Part shown: positions 56,206-64,000 of the stretch, one piece after another | How positions within the stretch are numbered: the stretch's first letter is position 1 | Layout of the letters: each line of letters starts with the position of its first letter | Assembly: GCF_028372415.1 (NCBI RefSeq) | Contig: NC_092878.1 | Span: 28,378,903 to 28,442,902 of the forward strand | Length of the DNA: 64,000 nucleotides | From: Notamacropus eugenii | Taxonomy: Eukaryota; Chordata; Mammalia; Diprotodontia; Macropodidae | Reading direction: 5' to 3' | Program-made: the position numbers and the translations under genes | Notes under the pieces: generated by a model | What the model was told of the DNA's origin: nothing | What the model saw: only the letters and a program-made list of their open reading frames with translations | The model's database searches: none

Positions 56206-56880
56206 CCAGTGACCACACTCCTGACCTAAGTCCCTTCAGCATCTCCTTTGCTGACCACATCCAGTGACAGCCAGTATCGTCTCTCAATGTATGGCCTACT
56301 AACATTTATTCTTTTCCATTTTAGATAAAATTATTGGAGACTCCCAACTTTATGAGTTTTGAAAGCTCAAAGGAGTGAGCATCCTGATGTCCCAGCATCC
56401 CAGTGTCCTAAAGTCTGAGTGTTTTTAGGCAGCTCAGCTTCGGTACCCTAAGGATAAGGAATGGCCTTCAGAACCTACCCAGCATTAGCTGAGACAAGGA
56501 CCCAACTGATGCAATGCATTTGAACAATGATGGGATGAATATCACATAAAAACATAGCTAAATGTGAACTCATTACCCCTCAGTCCAGAGATGGAGGTGA
56601 GGTAAGGAAGAATATGAACATGAGGTTTGGGGGATGGGTTAGGAAAAGTTCGTCCTTTTGTTTTTGTTATAGTTTCAAAGCCTATATCCTTTGTAAATGA
56701 AATACTGAGGTACTAACCTCAGGGGAAAATACAACCAATGGTAGCAAGAACTGATTACATTAGAGAAAAGGTACCCCAAACCCTTCAAGAGCACCCCTAG
56801 AACGTAGAGGGCAAAATGGAGGGACCTGACTCTTAGAGAGTGGACCAGAACACAGGAATATACAAAATAGATACAGGATG
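56205..56880. other. no gene recognised
   Basis: Unassigned. Direct repetition of CATCC(T/C)(G/A)(A/G)TGTCC near 56380-56410 is minor. Confidence 0.3.
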
Positions 56881-58115
56881 GTTGTGGCAGTGGGGGCAGG
56901 GAGGGTGAGTCACTAGTAGCTATGAGAATCAGGATGGGTTTCATATAAAAGGAAGCCCTTCAATTGAGGATTGAAGGAAACTACAGTTTCTAAGACATGG
57001 AGGTAAGGACAGAGTGGATTCCAGGGACAGGAAATACCCAATGTAAAAATCATGGAACTAGGAGATAAAGCCAGTTTGGTCAGACTGTAAATGTACATGA
57101 AGGTTACTGATACATAATATGACTGGAAAGATAGGTGTGTAGAGATGTTACGAAAGGTTTTAAATTCCAAACACAGGAGTCTACTTTAGATCTTAGAGAT
57201 CATAAAGAACCACTGTAGTTTGTAGAGTTGTTGAGTGAAATGGTTATATCTGCACTTTAGGGAAATCATTTTGGCAGCTATATGGAGGATGGATGGGCAT
57301 GGGGAAGAAAAACCCATTAGGAAGCTATCGCAATAGTCCAGATGATACTGCTGGCGGAACTGTGGATTGAGCTAACCATTCTGAAAAGTAATTTGGAATT
57401 ATGGGAAGAAGGTGACTAAAATGTCCATATCTATCATCCCAGAGATACCATTGCTAGACATATGACACAAGGAGGTCAATGATAAAAAGATGGGCACCAT
57501 ATATACCAAAATATTTATAGTAGTACTTTATGCAGCAGTAAAGAGCTGGAAACAAAGTAAATGCCCATCAAATAGAGTATGGTTGAATAAGTTGTGATAA
57601 ATAAATGTAAGGAAATATTGCTGTGCTTCTAGAAATGATTAATATGAGAAAGAGAAGTGTGGGAAGAATTATATGAACTGATTTGAAATGAAGTAGCTGT
57701 AATCAGAAGAGTATCATAGTGACCACAGCAATTTAAATGGAAAGAACAACAAATGAATTAAAAATGAATGCTGTGAAAAAAGAATGGCGCCAAAGAAAGG
57801 GTTTGAAAAAGCACTTCCCTCTTTTTGAAAGAGTGAAGAACTGTGGGTGTGGAAGAATACAGATGAAGTTAGAGTTTTTAAATGTGGTGGACAGCTTTGC
57901 TGAAGTAATTTTCAAGACCATCTTTGTAATAAATAATGGTTCTCTGGGAAGGGGAAAGGAACAAAGATATGTTTGGAAACACATGATTTTTAAAAATGTA
58001 ATGTATTGGTAAAAATTTTGTCTTAATATTTTTGTACATTTCATTTTTGGTTTTGTATTTTAATACAGAAAAATAACAAAAACAATAATCCAGGCAAGAA
58101 GAGATAAGATCATTT
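56880..58115. repeat. type A repeat split by an old L1
   Basis: Blocks AAGCCCTTCAATTGAGGATTG, AAGCCAGTTTGGTCAGACTG, TTTTAAATTCCAAACACAGG and AGCTATCGCAATAGTCCAG lead to the L1. CCAGGCAAGAAGAGATAAGA after it continues the repeat. Confidence 0.6.
57342..58082 (+). mobile_element. 5'-truncated old L1 with TSD
   Basis: The insert is L1 ORF2 C-terminus plus 3'UTR of an older subfamily (CTGGCGGAACTGTGGATTGA, ACCAAAATATTTATAGTAGT, AATGGAAAGAACAACAAAT). TSD CAATAGTCCAG (57331-57341) and CAATAATCCAG (58083-58093), 11 bp with one mismatch. The tail is A-rich (ACAGAAAAATAACAAAAA). Confidence 0.8.
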
Positions 58116-58270
58116 TTCAGTCATTCAATAAATAATTATTAAGCATCTACTATGTGCAGCATACTGTGGGAGGATAAGGGAAAGCAAAACATTTACAAAA
58201 CACAGTCTTTGCTCTCATGTATCTTACTGAGGGATAGGTACAGGGGTATGCTGATAAATGTTTAACATCC
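58110..58270. repeat. type A head
   Basis: CATTCAATAAATAATTATTAAG, CATCTACTATGTGCAGCATA and a CTCATGTATCTTACTGAGGG block. Confidence 0.6.
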
Positions 58271-58890
58271 AGTTCTCCCTTCCTCCCAAAAATGTACACA
58301 GGATACACTTTGAAATTTAATCTGCATGTTAACACTTTCTCCATCACTTTCTTAAGTGTAGACAAATCAACAAAATAGTACATCTAATCCTAATTTATAG
58401 CATTTTCTGATTTCAGAAGTATAAATGTTCACACTGAAAATTTAGCAAACCTCTCACAAGCTAGTTCAAGTTGTCTCTAGTATATCCCTGGATGGGTACC
58501 AACATAGACTGTTATAAGCAACACATTATTTCATGATAAATGCCTTGGGAAACACTGGGGTACAAAGGAAAGTGCTGGATTAGATGTTATAGCACTGGGG
58601 GAATCCTTACCATCTGCGTAGTGTTGGATGTCACTTAACCCATGTGGGTCTCTGTTTCCTCCTCAGTATAAAGGGAATGGAAGGTGGGTGTGGGTAGGAC
58701 TCAATGACCTCTTACATCCCTTCCATGACTAAATGAATAATCCTTATAGAGGGGCAAAACAAAATGTTACATGAAGCCAGAAGGAGATATACATTCTTAA
58801 AGAAATCTTCCTGCCCTCTTCTCACAATGATCATGAGAAATGCTGTGGGGAAAAAAGAATTACATTTTCCAAGTACAAGACTGCAATGAC
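58270..58890. other. no gene recognised
   Basis: Unassigned apart from a MIR-like trace near 58600-58720. Confidence 0.3.
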
Positions 58891-58894
58891 CTAC

Positions 58895-59100
58895 CTGAGA
58901 ATCCTGGGATATGGTGGGAAGCAAAGGTCGGCAGACAGGTGACCCCAGGTCCTGTATGTCCTCAGAGTCACTCAGCTCCTTTCCCATCCAACTGTCCTCT
59001 TCAGCCCCCTGGAGATTCTGGGGGACAGACGTACTGTTTCCGAGGTCTGGACTACCTCCTGGAACCTGCTGGCTCATTTTCAGCCTGGTCTGCTTCCACA
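58895..59100 (-). CDS. candidate coding exon, product unknown
   Basis: On the minus strand an acceptor-like AAGCAG precedes TGTGGAAGCAG at 59100. ATG lies at 59077-59075 (context CTGAAAATGAGC). The frame is open for 61 codons in phase 0 up to TCTCAG/GTAGGT at 58895/58894. The peptide starts MSQQVPGGSPDLGNSTSVPQ and includes EEDSWMGKELSDSEDIQDL, acidic and serine-rich with a DSED casein-kinase-2-like patch. No interspersed repeat overlaps, and the base composition is richer in G and C than its surroundings. The family is not recognised, and no other exon of the same gene was found in the window. It could be a 5' coding exon of a gene lying to the left on the minus strand, or chance. Confidence 0.3.
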
Positions 59101-60019
59101 CTGCTTAGTTATGTCCCGCTAGAAATGAGACCTGGGAAATGTCCTGGGCACACTACCCTCCTCAATAACAGAACAGTCAATTGCCTTCATAAGAGAACAT
59201 TTGAAAAGAAAACAAGGACAGCTTCAAAGGAACTGTGCTAGAATAAGAAAGCAACACCACCAAGATTCTTCCTGGAGATAAATCTGATTAATTATTAAGA
59301 AGAGAGAAGGAAACCGAAGTCAGACTGAAGGAAAAGAGCTAAGCGACCATTCGTATTTTTAATTCCTTCTGCTGCTTGAGTGATCTTGAGAAATCACAAC
59401 CAATCTGGGCCTCAGTTTCTTCATTAATAAAAGAATCTGAGCCTTTTATCCTGGAGAGAAGGTCAGAGGAAGCAAGGCTGAGCCTCCCACCACCCCCACT
59501 CTAGGGCATTCCTTGGTCACACAGTCCCCTGGGTTAGAGCTCTATTTCCAGATCCAGATAATTCAGGACAACAGAAGGCCAGGAGCATTGACAGAAACCA
59601 TCAGGTCATGTTTCCATCCTGATGCTGCAGAGCTTGCAGCAATAGCCGTTCTTCAGTCATAAGCTATTTTTAAAAAGTATGAAACTCCAGACTCAGGAAA
59701 CGTCATCATGAGATGTGTGGGGGAAGGGAGCCCACAATACATTAGGAATATTTGGGCACATTGCAAGGAAACAAGATTATTGGGTACAACCACTTTCCTT
59801 TAAAATCTAAAATTACATGAATGGCTGGCTGTATCTGTCTAACTGGACATGGACCTTCCCCAAGGCTCCTTTTTGGGACTCCAAATAGCTCTTGAGAATA
59901 GATAAATGAATGAAAGGAAATGCATCCTGGTAAATGGAGGCAGGTTTCAGAGTCAGTATGACTAGGATTCGTATCCTGCCTCTGATACATACTAGGTGTG
60001 TGACTTTGGATAAATTGCC
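59101..60019. other. no gene recognised, little repeat content
   Basis: Mostly unassigned sequence without coding signal. A MIR-like trace lies near 59350-59450 and a SINE-like piece near 59940-60020. Confidence 0.3.
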
Positions 60020-60085
60020 TCGATTGATCAACAAGTATTTATTAAGCACCTACTGTGTGCCAGGCACTGTGCTAGGGAGGATAGA
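60020..60085. repeat. type A head
   Basis: CAACAAGTATTTATTAAGCA, CCTACTGTGTGCCAGGCACT. Confidence 0.8.
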
Positions 60086-60220
60086 AGTGCTGCCCAGGAA
60101 ATAATTTCTCTTGGCCACGTGCTTAAACTCTGCCCTGGAGGGCACTCCAAGACTATAAATTGCAGAGAAGGAACTGATCTGAATGGTAGAGAAAGTTTTC
60201 TTGCAGAGATGTTCCTATGA

Positions 60221-60842
60221 TGCAGTTGGAGAGGTTCAGGGACCCCTCAAAGACTGGAGTACTGGACAGCGTCATTTGGAATGAATTCTCAGACTCAAGC
60301 ATTCTTAGTCAAGGTAGCAGAGGCTTTTTGTGATGCCCATATGGTGGTGGGCAGAGCTCCTTAGGGAACTTGCATTCCTTAAGGAACTTGCAACTTAACA
60401 GGAATGATGCTAAAACTTATATAGGAAAAGTAGTGAATTATCTGGCAGATATGCTGATAACTTACGACTTTGATCACTGGCCTCATTCACTACTGGAAAC
60501 CAGGGGAAGGGGTTTCTCAGGTGTGTGTTTTTGGTCTGTTACAGTTAGCTTTGAGAGTTAGCATTCATAGCTTGACCTCTGGGTTGAATATGATAACTTT
60601 GGGAATTGATAACATGATAATTGTGTGGTTACAAGACAGTCCTGTTTTTACAAGAGAATTTCTTCAGAGGTCAGCTTGTTCTTGTCATGGGGAAAGGTAG
60701 TTTGTCTTACTGGGGCCCACTCATGAGTTATTGCTAGGCATAATGTCCTTGATCTGGGGAGAAAACTGTCAGGGATAGTGTTTTGAAGCTAGGGAGAAAC
60801 GCAATCTTGAAATTGGGGTCCAAGCACAAGCACCCCATCACA
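60221..60842 (-). mobile_element. solo LTR of an endogenous retrovirus
   Basis: The 622-bp unit is bounded by TG and CA and flanked by a 5-bp TSD (TATGA at 60216-60220, TATGC at 60843-60847, one mismatch). It interrupts an older repeat whose two halves join naturally across it. A TATATAAG-type box places the sense strand on minus. Only the LTR remains, with no internal region, so it is a recombined fossil. TSD length points to a class I or class II-like integrase. The family is not named. Confidence 0.7.
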
Positions 60843-60969
60843 TATGCCAATGAAATCACAGGTTTAATCCAAAAAAGGGTTGAGGAGGAGAGAAATAAAA
60901 TGGCCCTCATATTCAGGACTAAAAAGAAACCAGGCTAGTCCCGATGGCAAGGGGTCCAAAAGAAAGATA

Positions 60970-61490
60970 ATCAACACTAGTGACATTCTGTTGCTTCCAG
61001 GATCAAATATAAAATTCTTTGTTTGGCTTTTAAAGCCCTTCATAACATCCTGCACTTTCCTACCTTTCTAGTCTTCTTACATCTTACCCCTCACCTCTCC
61101 CATATTTTCAGAGATCCAGTGACATTGGCTTCCTTGTGGTCCCTCATACCAACACAGAATCTCCCAAATCCAGGCATTTTCACTGGCTGGCTGCACCTGG
61201 AACACCTCCCTCCTCATCTCTACTTCCTGGCTTCCTTCATATTCTCAGCTAAAACCCACCTTCTATCAGATGCCTTTCCCAATCTCCTTTTTCAACCTTA
61301 ATGTCTCCCCTCTGAGGTTATCTGAAGCTTATACAGGATATATCTTAGTTATGCTTAGTTATTTCATGTCTCCCCCATTAGACTGGAAGCTTATTGAGAG
61401 CACAGACTGCTTTTTGCCTTTCTCTGTATCCCCAGTGTTGAGCACAGTGCCTGACACATAGTAGGACTTAATAAATGCTTGTTGGCTTGA
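60970..61490 (+). mobile_element. L2 LINE, 0.5-kb 3' region
   Basis: AAAGCCCTTCATAACATCCTG, TCAGATGCCTTTCCCAATCT, TTTCTCTGTATCCCCAGTGT, GTGCCTGACACATAGTAGG and AATAAATGCTTGTTGGCTTG. The longest L2 piece in the window. Confidence 0.88.
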
Positions 61491-62089
61491 CTATGCCTTT
61501 TCTTTTAAGACCAGCTTCAGGTGGATTTGTGAAACTAAATGTAGTCAGTACGTAGGGGCCAGTGGGATACAAATAGTGTGAGCACATCCCAAGGAGTAGG
61601 GAATAAAGTCAGAAAATATCCCTCTCTGGACAGAAATTCAATTTAATTCATCAAAATGTATCAAGCAAGAAGAGTAAAGTGAGCAGAGAACACTGTATAC
61701 AGTAACAGTAATATTGTTTTAAGAATAACTTTGGCTTTGAACAACTGAGTCATTTTGATTATTATAAATATACAAATTAAAAATAAAGGTTATATGGACA
61801 GAGATACTATCTGTTTTTAGAGAAAGAATTTATAAATAGAATGGTAGCCATCTCTGGGGTGAAGGGCAGAGGGGAAAAAACGAAAAAAAAGAAATTTACA
61901 CAATGACTTTTTTATATATTTAAGAGGTTTACAAGTAGTATATAATGGATTTGCAGTTTCATCACTTTTTTATTATACCATTTTATGGAAATATCTGTTT
62001 TATTCCATAAATTAAAAATAAGATAATTTTTAAAAAGCAAGCTATATATAATAAAGGTTCACTGGTTTCATATATTTAAAAAAATGTAT
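61491..62089. other. no gene recognised
   Basis: AT-rich, unassigned. Around 61680-62040 there may be an L1 3'UTR piece (ACTGTATACAGTAACAGTAA). Confidence 0.35.
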
Positions 62090-62335
62090 TAAGCAGAGTA
62101 GTACAGAGGGAAGAGCCTTGTGGAGTCAGACACTGTGGGCTTGAATACTCTCTCTGCCCTTAATACTTGTATAACTGTAGGAAAATCACTAAACTTCCTC
62201 AGTTTCCTCATTTGTAAAGCATGGTAGATTAGGTTATATGGACTTTAAGGACTCTTTCAACTTGAAATCCGTGATACTCAGCACCTACTATGTTCAAAAC
62301 ATTTTTTATGTAAGTATAATCCAAATTATCTTGTT
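62090..62335 (+). mobile_element. MIR-like SINE
   Basis: AAGCAGAGTAGTACAGAGGG, GGGCTTGAATACTCTCTCTG, CCTCAGTTTCCTCATTTGTA, then GATTAGGTTATATGGACTTT. Confidence 0.7.
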
Positions 62336-62384
62336 GAAAGGGCAAAACATTTTAGGATTTAGAGATGAACTGGACAGAATCACA

Positions 62385-62635
62385 GAATCTAGAAGTAAAA
62401 GATACCTCAGAGGTCATCCAATCTAATCTGTATCTGAATAAGAATTTTCTCTGGTGAATTGGACAAGTCACCAGCTATTTGTTTGAAGACCTCCAGTGAG
62501 AAAAACTCACATCCTTCCACAGTACCTTATTGCACTGAAAACTTCTAATTATTAGGATGTTTTTCTGTACAATAAGCGTAAGTCTGACCCTTTGCAATGA
62601 TAAATCATTGTTCCTATTTCTCACCCCTCAGCCAT
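62385..62635 (-). mobile_element. CR1/L3-like LINE 3' region
   Basis: ATCACAGAATCTAGAAGTAA, CCTCAGAGGTCATCCAATCT, TTGAAGACCTCCAGTGAGAA and ATTAGGATGTTTTTCTGTAC match, in order, the inverted 3' portion of CR1-type LINEs. Confidence 0.65.
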
Positions 62636-62647
62636 GCAGGACAAATC

Positions 62648-62665
62648 ACACACACACACACACAC

Positions 62666-62711
<46 letters not shown>

Positions 62712-62716
62712 ATATT
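62648..62716. repeat. (CA)n(TA)n(TG)n compound microsatellite
   Basis: CA units, a TATATATA centre, then TG units: the array is close to an inverted repeat about its centre. Confidence 0.95.
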
Positions 62717-63295
62717 CCCCCAATTACATGTTAAAACAATTTTAAATATTTAAAAAAATTTTTTGAGTTCCAAATTCTCTCCCTCTCTCTCTTCCCTCCC
62801 CTGTCCCTAAGACAGTAAACAATCAGATATAGGTTTTACGTATGCTATCATGTAAAACATTTCCATATTAGTTATTTTGTACAAGAAGATTAGAATGAAA
62901 AAAAGAAAGTGAAAAAATAACATATTTCAGTCTGCATTCAAACAATATCAGTTCTTGCTCTGGAGTCGGATAGTTTAATTCATCATTAGTCCTTTGAAAT
63001 TGTCTTGGACCATTGTATTGCTGAGAATGGCTAAGTCATTCAGAGTTCTTCGTTGAACTGCATTGCTGTTATTGTATATGATGTTCTCCTGGTTCTGTTC
63101 ACTTCACTTTGCATCAGTTCATGTAAATCTTCCCAGGTTTTTCTGAAATCATCCTGCTTATCATTTTTTGTAGCACAGTAATATTTCCTCACAATCATCT
63201 ACCACAGTTTGTTTGACCATTCTCCAATTGATGGGCATCTCTTCAATTTCCAATTTTTTGTGTAGCAGTGTTTTTAATAGAGAATAGCTTTTGAA
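62715..63295 (-). mobile_element. 5'-truncated L1 3' end
   Basis: Inverted A-rich tail and 3'UTR (CCCCCAATTACATGTTAAAA, GAGTTCCAAATTCTCTCCCT), then TTTGAAATTGTCTTGGACCA, GCATCAGTTCATGTAAATCT and CAATTGATGGGCATCTCTTC. Confidence 0.88.
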
Positions 63296-63409
63296 TATTC
63301 CAGCTCTAATTCTCAGTGTACTTGGGTCCACTTTATATATTTATAGTATATGGATAAACCATGGATACAGAACTAGATCGAAGACTTATTTAAATTGTTG
63401 AAAATCAAC

Positions 63410-63657
63410 AATTATTGTTCAGTTGTGCCCAACTCTTCATGACCACATTTGGGGTTTTCTTAGCAAAGATACTGGAGTAGTTTGCCATTTCCTTATCCAG
63501 CTCATTTGACAGATGAGAAAAGTGAGGCAAACAGAGTTAAGTGACTCACCAAGGGTGACTTAGCTAGAAAGTGTCTGAGGTCAGATTTGAACTCAGGAAG
63601 ATGTGTCTTCCTCACTCCAGGCCCAGCACACTATCCACTGCACCACCTAGCTGCCCT
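63410..63657 (-). mobile_element. marsupial SINE, near full length
   Basis: TTCAGTTGTGCCCAACTCTT, GGTTTTCTTAGCAAAGATAC, AACTCAGGAAGATGTGTCTT and CACTGCACCACCTAGCTGCC. Confidence 0.93.
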
Positions 63658-63689
63658 GAAAGAGAACAAAGGTAATGACAATAGCACTG

Positions 63690-63850
63690 GGTAAGTAGAG
63701 GGAAGAGAGGGAGAGAGACGAGAGGGAGACAGGGGGAGAGGGAGAGGGAGACAGGGGGAGAGGGAGAGGGAGACAGGGAGAGAGGGAGAGGGGGAGGGGG
63801 AAGGGGGGAGTGGGGGAGGGGGAGAGGGGGAGGGAGAAGAAGGGGAGAGA
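63690..63850. repeat. (GAGGGA)n-type polypurine satellite tract
   Basis: About 160 bp of G/A only on the plus strand, built from GAGAGGGAGA and ACAGGGGGAG units. Confidence 0.95.
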
Positions 63851-64000
63851 TTTCTCACTTCTTTCATCTCACCCAATGAGGAAGACCATTTTGCAATTGG
63901 TTAGTGCCATCTGGAGTAGGACAAAGACAGCACATATTCCATAAATCACAGGTACATTTCTTATTGGCATATGTACTTCCTGTGTCTTAAATTGAACCAA

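Noticed and set aside
63631-63876. Serine/proline-rich minus-strand frame
   Set aside because: It is the translation of the GAGGGA polypurine tract.

Overview
The window looks like ordinary intergenic or intronic DNA of a marsupial (metatherian) mammal. It is AT-rich and CpG-poor, has no CpG island and no intact host gene, and is packed with interspersed repeats. The diagnosis rests on many copies of the marsupial tRNA-derived SINE (head resembling GGCAGCTAGGTGG, tail ending ...GAGTCGGACATGACTGAA, a tail of BovB/RTE type), L1 copies of the marsupial type, L2, MIR/THER-like and CR1/L3-like remnants, and an internally deleted Tigger1-like transposon. The species cannot be fixed by eye.

Layout. 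1-13.9 kb: L1 and SINE fragments, two of them with clear target-site duplications (TSDs), plus a TATA-containing candidate first exon on the minus strand near 7.7-7.8 kb. 14-23 kb: old L1 3' ends, microsatellites, an unassigned old repeat here called type A, and a 3' fragment of a jockey-like LINE that ends in a C2H2 zinc finger (17.6-18.4 kb). 23.1-24.6 kb: a SINE split by a hAT MITE that is itself split by a second hAT MITE, then a probable solo LTR. 27-32 kb: a second copy of the zinc-finger LINE, a truncated U2 snRNA pseudogene, and a 1.08-kb poly(A)-tailed retrocopy of an unrecognised transcript. 35.7-40.4 kb: a plus-strand L1 with a large internal ORF2 deletion, carrying an EDF1 processed pseudogene. 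43.6-44.4 kb: the Tigger1 derivative. 46.8-55.0 kb: a minus-strand, nearly full-span L1 hosting a complete 2.5-kb ORF1-only element (HAL1-like) bracketed by a 15-bp TSD. 55-64 kb: more type A, L1, L2 and CR1/L3 remnants, a candidate coding exon at 58.9-59.1 kb (minus) and a solo LTR at 60.2-60.8 kb.

No set of genes here works together as a system. The main content is an insertion history: at least nine insertions can be ordered by nesting and dated relative to each other from their TSDs. The most distinctive items are the full-length ORF1-only retrotransposon, the nested hAT MITEs, the retrocopy of unknown origin, the EDF1 retrocopy inside an L1, and a 3' tail domain shared between a LINE and three SINE-like repeats. 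The two candidate host exons are weak but worth checking.
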